Assembly (NCBI GenBank): GCA_017443265.1
Contig: JAFSOU010000012.1
Location: forward strand, 1 to 64,000
DNA: 64,000 nt
Direction of reading: 5' to 3'
Source of the DNA: Bacteroidales bacterium
GTDB taxonomy: Bacteria; Bacteroidota; Bacteroidia; Bacteroidales; P3
This document shows, in pieces, positions 1-7,772 of the stretch; the first letter of the stretch is position 1, and every line of letters starts with the position of its first letter. The notes beneath the pieces were generated by a model, which searched no databases, was not told the DNA's origin, and saw only the letters and a list, made by a program, of their open reading frames with translations. A program made the position numbers and the translations under genes.

Positions 1-718
1 ACAACAAATCTGGAGTTATACTAAACACATTATTTTTCCCGACAAATCTTTCAATATCTTCAACAGAAACTTTCTTCAAATGTTCTTTCGAAATAATATT
101 ACCCCAAAAAACATCCAAAACCTTCTTATCACAAGTATTTTGGTTTTCACTCCAAATAGATACTTTTTTATCTTCATATTTATTTAAAAATTCTGTATGC
201 ACACCTTTTAAAAAAACTAACGGCATCTGTTTTTTTTCACAAGCAAAAACAAACGCGTATACACATACACAATTTTTAAATACAAGATATTTCAGGAAGT
301 TGTTTTCGATAAAAGACATTACATCAAGATTTTTATTATTGTCAACATCAAGAGTCATATTCAAAGTTTTTATTGCACTATTATTATATGTATAATACGT
401 TGTGGCAAAAGATGTGTCAATTGCACGATATACCCACCCAGATAAATTAGAATGTAAAGAAAAACCAGGAATAATTATTTCCTTTTTATCGTGTAATTTG
501 ATGTTTTTTTCAAAATTAGCTAATGTCTTTTTATTCAGAACACCTCCTCGAGCCTTTATTTTTAATGATTTTTCTGATGGCTCTTTTATTACATAAGTTA
601 ACTCCATTTTCTCTTTTTCCATAGGAGAAAACACCTGAACCAGATGATTTAGTAGTTCTAATTGGTTTATCTCTCCAGTAAAATTTATAGAGATAACAAT
701 ATCCTTTTTGTAATACAT
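1..718 (-). CDS. hypothetical protein, C-terminus beyond window
   Basis: A minus-strand frame stays open from an ATG at 718 to the left edge (239 codons, no stop). An in-frame TGA lies about 16 codons upstream of the ATG, so the N-terminus is inside the window. The product is lysine- and asparagine-rich and begins MYYKKDIVISINFTGEINQ. It shows no signal peptide, membrane segment or motif I recognise; it looks like a cytoplasmic alpha/beta protein. The stretch is clearly more AT-rich than the neighbouring heme genes, which suggests acquired DNA. Its size and character would suit an immunity-type or other accessory protein, but that is only a guess. The family cannot be named. Confidence 0.7.
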   Translation of the reverse strand, partial: MYYKKDIVISINFTGEINQLELLNHLVQVFSPMEKEKMELTYVIKEPSEKSLKIKARGGVLNKKTLANFEKNIKLHDKKEIIIPGFSLHSNLSGWVYRAIDTSFATTYYTYNNSAIKTLNMTLDVDNNKNLDVMSFIENNFLKYLVFKNCVCVYAFVFACEKKQMPLVFLKGVHTEFLNKYEDKKVSIWSENQNTCDKKVLDVFWGNIISKEHLKKVSVEDIERFVGKNNVFSITPDLL

Positions 719-785
719 ATCAAAATTTAATTGGTTCGCCTGACTCCAAGAATAATTTGATAATCACATTGTAATTATTCCCGTC

Positions 786-834
786 GTGTCGGATTTGTAA
801 TCCAACACGCTTTAGTATAGGGATTTGCAATCCC
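786..834. repeat. REP-like palindrome pair (GGATT..AATCC)
   Basis: There are two adjacent short palindromes. At 786-808, GTGT-C-GGATT and AATCC-A-ACAC pair around a TGT loop with one internal C/A mismatch. At 820-834, GGGATT and AATCCC pair around TGC. Similar units occur at 1467-1481 and 3308-3355. They lie in noncoding DNA around the first heme genes and resemble REP-type intergenic palindromes. No REP-associated transposase is present in the window. Confidence 0.6.
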
Positions 835-888
835 GCTTATATGTACCAACTTGCTAAACATCATCATGATAACGGCTGCGGCGGGAGT

Positions 889-1224
889 TTATTGCTTTAC
901 CTGTAGAATCTTGAGGCAAATCTGCTTCAGACACAAACAGTAACCGTGGCATTTGCCTCCTGTAACCACTTTCAGCGTGGACGGCACGGGCGGCAGCTGC
1001 CCGGCATGTACGGAATAGGCGTAAAAGGTTGTGGGGGCGTCTTTTGCAAGGCTGTCGGCAGTGAGGGTGAGGGCTGGGGAGTGTATTTCAAGGCGGCCGC
1101 GCACGGCAGTGGCGGTGTATGTTCCAGCCACAGACACGGGAGGGGTTTCCACCTGCTGGGATATTGCACATCCGATGCCGGTTACAAACAGCAAAACAAA
1201 AGACAATATATCTTTTATTTTCAT
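889..1224 (-). CDS. small secreted protein, possibly frameshifted at the 3' end
   Basis: This is a 111-residue ORF with a good N-terminal export signal (MKIKDILSFVLLFVTGIGCA), so it probably encodes an exported or lipid-anchored protein. The body (residues 25-88) is a Thr/Ser-rich, beta-prone segment containing VAGTYTATA, reminiscent of the start of the calycin-like lipoprotein encoded just to the right. The last 22 residues are Cys- and Lys-rich and unlike the rest. Shifting frame near codon 89 gives ANATVTVCV followed by a stop, which looks more natural, so a one-base frameshift or a decayed gene is possible. Function unknown. Confidence 0.5.
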   Translation of the reverse strand: MKIKDILSFVLLFVTGIGCAISQQVETPPVSVAGTYTATAVRGRLEIHSPALTLTADSLAKDAPTTFYAYSVHAGQLPPVPSTLKVVTGGKCHGYCLCLKQICLKILQVKQ

Positions 1225-1466
1225 ATATTATTACAATTATTATAGTTCCGCAAAGTTATGTTTTTTTTATCAAACTACCAATTTTTTGTTGCTGTCTTTT
1301 TGCGAGTCCGCAAAAACAAAGGTAACACCCTATCAATCAATATGCAACAGGCGACTTTTTTATCAACTTCGCGGGTTCTAACAACCTTTAATTGCCTATA
1401 CGATGGTATATTTACTAGTATAGAGCATGGATTATCCAAATTATCACAATTGAAAACATGTCACTT

Positions 1467-1481
1467 CGGATTTATAATCCG
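1467..1481. repeat. REP-like palindrome
   Basis: CGGATT and AATCCG pair around a TAT loop, the same family as 786-834 and 3308-3355. It lies in the 460-base gene-free stretch 1225-1683, where the only other signal seen is the promoter at 1593-1623. Confidence 0.55.
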
Positions 1482-1592
1482 ACACGGTGGATTGACTAGT
1501 AAGAGATAAGGCTGGTGTAATTACCGGTCTTTTTGTTTTTATATTACCTATTACACGTTAATACTTAGGACAAAAATCACTATTTTTTGTTA

Positions 1593-1623
1593 TTTGTTTG
1601 TTGATTGGAAACCGATAATTTTG
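1593..1623 (+). promoter_or_regulatory. Bacteroides-type promoter for the heme lipoprotein genes
   Basis: TTTG at 1593-1596, 19 bases, then TAATTTTG at 1616-1623 match the Bacteroidetes -33/-7 consensus exactly. Transcription would start near 1630 and leave a leader of about 55 bases before the ATG at 1684. No operator-like palindrome is seen within it. Confidence 0.75.
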
Positions 1624-1683
1624 CATCAGTTCCTTATCTGAAGTGACAAATGTAACAAATTATAAATCAATAAACAACAAAAA

Positions 1684-2547
1684 ATGATGAAAGTAAGAAA
1701 CTTATTATTTGGGGCCATAGTGGCCATGTTGCCAATGGCAATTGCTTCGTGCGACAAAGAGAAAGAAGAAACTACACCCTCCACTTCGGTGGATGTAACA
1801 AAAGTGGTAGGCACTTACGAAGGCTACACACTGGCCAGCAGCGCTTATTTCCAGAACAACTTTACCGCCGACGAGAGTGTTACCATCGCCAAATCCGGCG
1901 ACAAAACCGTCGACATTACCTTTGCCTCGGGCACTTGGGGCACAACCACAGTTACCAATGCCACTGTTTCGGCCAGTGGAAGTCGCTATACCGTTACGGG
2001 CAACGGCACTTGTGTGATGCAGGGCATGGGTGGTGAACGCAGCTACGACTGCACCCTTACCGCCGACATCGCCTCCACAGCCGATGCCACCGTTACCGTG
2101 AGTCTGCCCGCTGTGATGGGCGGCACCAACGTGGTGTTCAAGACCGGCAAAGCCTCCACGGGCTATTATGTGGCCGACAAATACCGCGGCGACATTGACG
2201 TGAGTGTTAACGGCTCGTCGCAACTGACTATAACCGACACCGTTATGACCCTCAACGCCAAAGAAGGCGACATGGTGGACATTGTTATCCCCGAGATGGG
2301 ACTTTCGATGGGCGCCCAACAGATGTCGTTGCCCTCGACCACTTTCGAGAACATTGCAGTAAGCACCGCCGATTTCCGGACTTTCACCATAGCCCAGCAG
2401 CCAGTGTCGATAACCGTCGGTTCCACCAACTGGACAGGCACTGTGGAAGGCACCGTGGCCAACGGCGTGCTGAGCCTCACCTTTGTGGTAACTCCGGGCG
2501 CAATGCCGATGCCTATCACAATCACTTTCGCCACACCTACGAGATAA
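1684..2547 (+). CDS. calycin-like domain lipoprotein
   Basis: This is a 287-residue exported protein with a lipoprotein signal (MMKVRNLLFGAIVAMLPMAI followed by ASC). The mature part is almost all short beta strands rich in Thr, Val and Ser. It appears to hold two similar halves: residues about 40-165, starting GTYEGYTLASSAYFQ, and about 170-287. This organisation suits the calycin-like beta-barrel family of Bacteroidetes (Pfam Calycin_like); that assignment is from memory of the family. It sits 19 bases upstream of the HmuY-like gene and is probably co-transcribed with it. A role as a surface accessory to heme capture is inferred from context only. The second of the two adjacent ATG codons is an equally good start. 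Confidence 0.8.
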   Translation: MMKVRNLLFGAIVAMLPMAIASCDKEKEETTPSTSVDVTKVVGTYEGYTLASSAYFQNNFTADESVTIAKSGDKTVDITFASGTWGTTTVTNATVSASGSRYTVTGNGTCVMQGMGGERSYDCTLTADIASTADATVTVSLPAVMGGTNVVFKTGKASTGYYVADKYRGDIDVSVNGSSQLTITDTVMTLNAKEGDMVDIVIPEMGLSMGAQQMSLPSTTFENIAVSTADFRTFTIAQQPVSITVGSTNWTGTVEGTVANGVLSLTFVVTPGAMPMPITITFATPTR

Positions 2548-2566
2548 TCTGAGCCAAGTTTTTTTC

Positions 2567-3214
2567 ATGCCGAAATACTTTTTCTTATTATTATCCGCTG
2601 TTGGAAGCCTGTTGCTGATGGGCTCGTGCGAAGGGATTTTCGAAGATCTCTACGACACCCCGCCGGCAACAGTCTCCGACGGCTTTGGCTTTATAGAGAC
2701 GAATGCCGCCACCAAAAGCGGTACTATTTACATCGATGTAACGAGCTATAAACGTTGGACTTACATAAGCCTGAAGAACAAAACCACCGACACATCGAAC
2801 ATAGTGATGGGGCAGGAGGCACCGGCGGTGTGGGATTTTGCCATGCACCGCTACGATGTGCGCACCAACGGCGGTGCCGCATTCGAGACTTCGTACAGCA
2901 CTTTGGACGAGGTGCGGAGCGGCGGTATCCCCGCAGGGGCGGTGTTCACTGCCGACACGCTGTCGCAGGTGGTGATAGACATGTCGCACATGATGGACGG
3001 CTATCTGGACTACGACACCTGCATGGTGAACCCCGTGCTGTCGCGCTGGCTCGACGTGGACCTGTCCACGATGCCGCCGGTTTATACGCCCTCGCTGCGG
3101 CCGTACCTGCTGCGGCTTTACGACGGCAGCTACGCCGCATTGTTTTTTGCCAACTTTATGGACGAGGCCAGTGTAAAAGGCTATGTAACAATAAAATATA
3201 TCTATCCCCTTTGA
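2567..3214 (+). CDS. hmuY: HmuY-like heme-binding lipoprotein (hemophore)
   Basis: This is a 215-residue lipoprotein with signal sequence and lipobox ending LLLMGSC. It carries recognisable HmuY-family features: an early strand IYIDVTSYKRWTYISLKN, the central WDFAMHRYDVRTNGG, the segment SRWLDVDLSTMPP, and the C-terminal VKGYVTIKYIYP. HmuY of Porphyromonas gingivalis is a surface hemophore that strips heme from host proteins and passes it to the TonB receptor HmuR. Unlike the classical hmuYR arrangement, the receptor here lies about 7 kb downstream, with a porin/imelysin/cytochrome block between. Family assignment is strong; whether it binds heme or another porphyrin cannot be read from the sequence. 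Confidence 0.85.
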   Translation: MPKYFFLLLSAVGSLLLMGSCEGIFEDLYDTPPATVSDGFGFIETNAATKSGTIYIDVTSYKRWTYISLKNKTTDTSNIVMGQEAPAVWDFAMHRYDVRTNGGAAFETSYSTLDEVRSGGIPAGAVFTADTLSQVVIDMSHMMDGYLDYDTCMVNPVLSRWLDVDLSTMPPVYTPSLRPYLLRLYDGSYAALFFANFMDEASVKGYVTIKYIYPL

Positions 3215-3271
3215 TATATTTTTGCCAAAAACAGGAAAATATAGTTGCGGCGGATTTGGAACCTTTAGCTC

Positions 3272-3355
3272 ATTGCCATAGGCAATAATCCGACGCAATA
3301 GAGTATCGGGATTTCAAATCCCTATATTCACTGTTGCGGATTGCAAATCCACAAC
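3272..3355. repeat. cluster of three REP-like palindromes
   Basis: The gap between hmuY and the porin gene holds three palindromes. They are ATTGCC/GGCAAT around ATA (3272-3286), GGGATT/AATCCC around TCA (3308-3322), and GTTG-C-GGATT/AATCC-A-CAAC around GCA (3333-3355). The last one has the same internal C/A mismatch as the copy at 786-808, which ties the copies into one repeat family. Confidence 0.6.
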
Positions 3356-3458
3356 AACAGAAAACAATAAATCCCTCCCCTCTTTTTTTACCCATTTGTG
3401 GCTACCATAAGCCTTATAATCACCACAAATGGTTATGTGCCTTTACAAGCACAAATTT

Positions 3459-3466
3459 TATTTTTG
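3459..3466 (+). promoter_or_regulatory. -7 promoter element before the porin gene
   Basis: TATTTTTG matches TAnnTTTG about 33 bases upstream of the ATG at 3499. The matching -33 TTTG is weak. It would start a separate transcript for the porin, imelysin and cytochrome genes. Confidence 0.45.
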
Positions 3467-3498
3467 CAGAACATTATTTAATAAATTCACAATACGTT

Positions 3499-4803
3499 AT
3501 GCAAAGAGTATCAATAATTTCCACGGTTTTGTGCCTGTTTTTCGTTGCAACGGCATTGGCACAGAAACCCGCCGACACCACAAAAACGCCTGTGGCACAC
3601 AAGGTTTTCAACCGATTGACCGTAGGCGGTTACGGTGAGGCTGTTTTTAATTACAACTTCTTTAGCGACAATATGTTCCGCTATTCTCACGCCGATAATT
3701 ACACCGACAGCAAGGGTCACGGCAGGGTGGATTTGCCCCACGCGGTGATAATGCTGGGCTACGACTTCGGCAAAGGCTGGAGTGTGGGTACGGAGATAGA
3801 GTTCGAACACGGTGGCACGGAGTCGGCGGTGGAGATAGAGCCCGAAGAGACAGGCGAATTCGAGAAAGAGATAGAACGCGGCGGCGAAGTGGCCTTGGAA
3901 CAGTTCTGGGTGCAGAAAACCTTCAACCGTCATTTCAACGTGCGCATGGGCCACATGGTGGTGCCTGTGGGTATGACCAACAACAACCACACGCCTAATA
4001 TGTTTTTCAACCTATACCGTCCCGAAGGGGAGAACACCATTATGCCCTGCACTTGGCACGAGACGGGCGTAAGCCTGTGGGGCCATTTCGGCAACGGCAA
4101 CAATTGGCGTTACGAGGTGATGGCACTGCCCGGGCTCAACAGCAATATGTTTACCGAAAGCGGCTGGGTGCACAACGGCTCGGCTTCGGCATACGAGTTC
4201 AAGGTGGCCAACAACCTTGCCGCTGCCGTACGTATCGACAACACCAGCATCCCCGGTTTGCGGCTGAGTTTGAGCGGCTACATAGGCAATTCGTTCAACA
4301 ACGACCTTGTTACCAACGAGAGCAAGAAATACGAAGGTGTGAAAGGGACAGTGCTGATAGGAGCTTTCGATTTCGCCTACAGGCATAAATGGTTTACCGT
4401 GCGCGGCAATGCCGACTACGGGCATCTGTCCGACGCCGCCGCTATTTCGGCACACAACAAGTCGCAGAGTCACAGCAACTCGTCGCCCTACCCCCACACT
4501 ATGGTGGGCGAGGCGGCGTACGCCATGGGTCTGGAGGCGGGTGTTAACGTTCTGGCCAACAGCCAATCGCACCGCAAGCTGTTTGTATTCGGCCGTTTCG
4601 ACTGGTACGACAGCTATGTGCCTGCCGGCGACCTTGTGGATATCGACTGGTGCGAACGCAAGGTGGTGTCGGGAGGCATCAATTACTTCCCCATACCCGA
4701 AATAGCGCTCAAGGCCGAAGGCGGTGTGCGCTTGCTCGCCGACCAGTACAACAACGAGCCATGGGTGGCCATCGGCGTTACTTGGTGCGGATTTTTCAAA
4801 TAA
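3499..4803 (+). CDS. outer-membrane porin-like barrel protein
   Basis: The protein is 434 residues if started at the ATG at 3499, which gives a clean signal peptide (MQRVSIISTVLCLFFVATAL, then AQ). The longer upstream frame lacks one. The mature protein alternates hydrophobic and polar residues, is rich in Gly, Tyr and Trp, and ends in an aromatic residue after GVTWCGFFK, as expected of an outer-membrane beta-barrel that is a BAM substrate. It resembles the phosphate-selective-porin-like proteins often encoded beside imelysins in Bacteroidetes. The imelysin gene follows after 37 bases with no terminator, so the two are likely one operon. Substrate unknown; iron or another metal is an inference from neighbours. 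Confidence 0.75.
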   Translation: MQRVSIISTVLCLFFVATALAQKPADTTKTPVAHKVFNRLTVGGYGEAVFNYNFFSDNMFRYSHADNYTDSKGHGRVDLPHAVIMLGYDFGKGWSVGTEIEFEHGGTESAVEIEPEETGEFEKEIERGGEVALEQFWVQKTFNRHFNVRMGHMVVPVGMTNNNHTPNMFFNLYRPEGENTIMPCTWHETGVSLWGHFGNGNNWRYEVMALPGLNSNMFTESGWVHNGSASAYEFKVANNLAAAVRIDNTSIPGLRLSLSGYIGNSFNNDLVTNESKKYEGVKGTVLIGAFDFAYRHKWFTVRGNADYGHLSDAAAISAHNKSQSHSNSSPYPHTMVGEAAYAMGLEAGVNVLANSQSHRKLFVFGRFDWYDSYVPAGDLVDIDWCERKVVSGGINYFPIPEIALKAEGGVRLLADQYNNEPWVAIGVTWCGFFK

Positions 4804-4840
4804 AAGAAAAATAATAAAATAACATATAAATATTATCAAT

Positions 4841-5995
4841 ATGAGAAAAATAGCAAAAACAGCAATGGCTCTGGCGCTGACAGCCATGACCATAGGATTT
4901 GTCTCTTGCAAAGACGAAGAGACAACAAAACCAACTGGCAGCGGCAACGCTCCTGTGATAGCCCAGCAGTTTGTCGAAAAGACTGTTAGGCCGACCTATT
5001 CGAACCTCGCCGCCAAGGCCGAGGAGCTGGTAACCAAACTCCAAACCCTGAAAGCTACGCCCACCGACGCCAACGTGTCGGCAGCCTGCGAGGTGTTCCT
5101 GCAAGCCCGTTCGTGGTGGGAAAAGAGCGAAGCTTTCCTCTTCGGTGCCGCCACAGATTTCGGCATCGACCCGCATATCGACTCGTGGCCGCTCGATGTT
5201 ACAGGTTTTCAGAATCTTATGAACAGTCCCGCTATGATTGCCAACCTTGCCGGTGACGACGGCGACGCTTGGGCCGGCGAATATCTGGGCAACGCCCTGC
5301 TAGGTTTCCACGGCATAGAGTACATATTGTTTGCCAACGGCAACCCCAAAGCCGCTTCGGCCATCACCGCCGACCAGCTGACCTACGCAGTGGCTGTGGC
5401 GGGCGACCTGCGCAACCGTTGTTTCCAACTCGAAGTGAGCTGGCTTGGCGACGACGCCCCCGCTTCGCATGTGGAAAAAGTGGAGGAGCTGGAGCTCAAC
5501 AGCACTGTGAACGGCGGTATCAGCTACGGCGAAAACATAAAACGTTGCGGCAACGCCGGCAGCTCGTATGCCACACCGATAGCCGCTTTGGTGTCGATAC
5601 TAGACGGATGCAGCGTCATTGCCGACGAGGTGGGAACCTCCAAGATAGGTTCGGCACACCACGGCGAGAATGTGAACTACATCGAATCGCCCTATAGCCA
5701 GAAATCCATCACCGATTTCCACGACAACATCATCAGCGTCCAGAACGTATATTTCGGCGGTATCGAGGGCAACCGCGACGAGACCAACAGTCTCCACGCT
5801 TTCATCTCCAGCCGCAACGCCGAGCTCGACCAACGCATTGTCTCGGCCATCAACACAGCTCTGGTCAAGATAGACGCTATGCCCGCGCCATTTGTATCCA
5901 ACTACACCGACCCCAAGAATCAGGAGGCTATCGACGCCTGCACCGCCATTGACGATGCCATGCAGGAGGCCATAACATATCTTGAAAGTCTTTGA
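4841..5995 (+). CDS. imelysin-family lipoprotein (IrpA-like, M75)
   Basis: This is a 384-residue lipoprotein (lipidated Cys about residue 23 in IGFVSC). It carries the imelysin signature GxHxxE as GFHGIE at residues 155-160, together with a mostly helical body and repeated acidic segments, as in the two-bundle imelysin fold. Imelysins are periplasmic or surface proteins tied to iron uptake; peptidase activity of the family is doubtful. The gene lies between a barrel protein and a cytochrome-type lipoprotein, a combination typical of iron-acquisition loci. Length fits the family and no lesion is seen. Confidence 0.88.
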   Translation: MRKIAKTAMALALTAMTIGFVSCKDEETTKPTGSGNAPVIAQQFVEKTVRPTYSNLAAKAEELVTKLQTLKATPTDANVSAACEVFLQARSWWEKSEAFLFGAATDFGIDPHIDSWPLDVTGFQNLMNSPAMIANLAGDDGDAWAGEYLGNALLGFHGIEYILFANGNPKAASAITADQLTYAVAVAGDLRNRCFQLEVSWLGDDAPASHVEKVEELELNSTVNGGISYGENIKRCGNAGSSYATPIAALVSILDGCSVIADEVGTSKIGSAHHGENVNYIESPYSQKSITDFHDNIISVQNVYFGGIEGNRDETNSLHAFISSRNAELDQRIVSAINTALVKIDAMPAPFVSNYTDPKNQEAIDACTAIDDAMQEAITYLESL

Positions 5996-6038
5996 TTTGC
6001 AACGATATACATCTATTAACAACTAAAACAAGAATAAG

Positions 6039-7658
6039 ATGAGAAAAATAATTAAAAAAGGAAGTGCTGTTGCTGTAGCGGCATTGGTAACCCTGTTTGC
6101 CGTTTCGGCCTGTACCGACGACAGCAACACCTCGGGCGGAGGCCGTGTTGAGGACCTTCCCGAAGGCACTTACACCGGCGGCGAGTTGGGAACGACATTC
6201 AACTCCACCTCGTCGGCATACGAAGACCCGGCTCCCGCTGTGGCAAATGCCGGAATGGTGTCGGCTTTCAAAGCAGGAGAGTTCTTTTTTGAAAGGACCA
6301 TAACCCAGAACACCCGACCTTTCAACGGATTGGGACCGCTGTACATACGCAGTTCGTGCGTTGCCTGTCACCCGGGCTACGGCCATGGCAAACGTATGGA
6401 CCGTTATCGCGCCGACGACTGGGGCAACGGCTATCTGCTGGTAGTTACCGACGATCAGGACAACTACCTTAGTTCCCTTACGGGGATGCCGCAGACCAAG
6501 GCTGTGCCGCCCTTCAAAGCACCCATCGACGAAGAGCAGATACAGATTAGCTGGCTTTATGCCACCGACCGCTGGGGCAACCAGTTCCCCGACGGCGAGA
6601 CCTACGCCCTTATCTATCCCGAAGTTACCATACCCGAAGCCGCTTACTACGTGCCTTTGCAGGTGGGAGGCAACACAATACCCTATTCGAGGGTGAGGGT
6701 GCGTTTGGAAAGCACCATCGGAGTGTATGGCGTAGGTTTGATCGACGCCATTCCCGACGATTCGCTCAAGGCGCAGTATCAGCGCGAGGCCGCTGCCGGA
6801 GTGCAGCTCAATCCTGCTTTCTGGGCAGGTAGCGACTGGGGTCCCTCGGCAGGCTACACCTGTGGCACGCACAAACACCCCAAGCGTTACACCTACGCCC
6901 TTACCCGCGGCCCGTTGCAGGACGCTCCCGGCGCCAACGCCATCTGGAACATCACCAACGTAACGCATCCCACCAAGATGGGGCACTACATGACGGCAGC
7001 CTACGCCACCAAAGCCTCGCAAGACCCCGACGTGCAGGCGTTGTTCTACAACTATTTCCCGCAGTACAACCTCACCGGCAATGTGGAGACCGACATCTAC
7101 AACTACCTGATGATGACCAATATACCCGATTCGCTGAAGATACCTGAGATGAGCGGCGACGACTACACCAATTTTATGGTATGGCATCGTGGTTTGGCTG
7201 TTCCTGCCGCACGTAACCTCGGCGACAAGGATGTGCAGAGAGGCAAACAGCTGTTTTCGCAGATTGGGTGTGCCTACTGCCATCGTCCCAGCTGGACCAC
7301 CGGCGATGACCGTTTCCACGACCCCAACGGTTTCTTCGAGGAAGGCGACTCACGTCTGCCGCGTTTCCCGCACCAGAAGATTTGGCCATACTCCGATTTC
7401 GTTCAGCACCGCCTATATATGAAAAACGACATCCGCACCGGCTGGTGCCGCACCACACCCTTGTGGGGACGCGGACTTTCGAAGATATGCACCGGTGCCA
7501 GCGACCGTCTGCACGACTGCCGCGCACGCAACGTGATAGAGGCCATTATGTGGCACGGCTACAGCACCCAGAGCGACGCCTACGAGAGTGTGGTGAAATT
7601 CCGCAACCTCGAAAAATCGGACCGCGACGCAATAGTGAAATTCATCGAAGCTATCTAA
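6039..7658 (+). CDS. di-heme oxidoreductase-type cytochrome c lipoprotein
   Basis: This is a 539-residue lipoprotein (signal ending VSAC, Cys25). Two c-type heme sites are visible: CVACH at 107-111 and CAYCH at 411-415. The spacing and flanking text, such as FNGLGPLYIRSSC, match the di-haem oxidoreductase family (DHOR; also annotated thiol oxidoreductase or putative di-haem peroxidase). It would act outside the inner membrane, transferring electrons. DHOR proteins accompany imelysins in many bacteria, so a redox step in iron or heme handling is a reasonable inference. The following CcsBA-like gene could supply the heme-ligation machinery it needs. A terminator-like hairpin follows. Confidence 0.87.
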   Translation: MRKIIKKGSAVAVAALVTLFAVSACTDDSNTSGGGRVEDLPEGTYTGGELGTTFNSTSSAYEDPAPAVANAGMVSAFKAGEFFFERTITQNTRPFNGLGPLYIRSSCVACHPGYGHGKRMDRYRADDWGNGYLLVVTDDQDNYLSSLTGMPQTKAVPPFKAPIDEEQIQISWLYATDRWGNQFPDGETYALIYPEVTIPEAAYYVPLQVGGNTIPYSRVRVRLESTIGVYGVGLIDAIPDDSLKAQYQREAAAGVQLNPAFWAGSDWGPSAGYTCGTHKHPKRYTYALTRGPLQDAPGANAIWNITNVTHPTKMGHYMTAAYATKASQDPDVQALFYNYFPQYNLTGNVETDIYNYLMMTNIPDSLKIPEMSGDDYTNFMVWHRGLAVPAARNLGDKDVQRGKQLFSQIGCAYCHRPSWTTGDDRFHDPNGFFEEGDSRLPRFPHQKIWPYSDFVQHRLYMKNDIRTGWCRTTPLWGRGLSKICTGASDRLHDCRARNVIEAIMWHGYSTQSDAYESVVKFRNLEKSDRDAIVKFIEAI

Positions 7659-7694
7659 AACATTGTGATTCTTATACATACAACAAAGTAGATG

Positions 7695-7744
7695 CCAATT
7701 GGGCGGTACGTCTCAATGTCGTGCCGCCTCAGTTGGTTTTTTTA
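7695..7744 (+). terminator. imperfect intrinsic terminator
   Basis: CCAATT with GGCGG and TACG pairs with CGTG, CCGCC and AGTTGG in an imperfect stem followed by seven T. It separates the cytochrome gene from the CcsBA-like gene, and may be leaky. Confidence 0.6.
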
Positions 7745-7772
7745 AACTTCAACGACAAGCAAAAATAAACCC

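Noticed and set aside
1705-2568. 287-codon minus-strand ORF over the calycin-like lipoprotein
   Set aside because: It is an exact antisense shadow of a gene with a signal peptide and promoter; its His- and Gly-rich product has no protein character.
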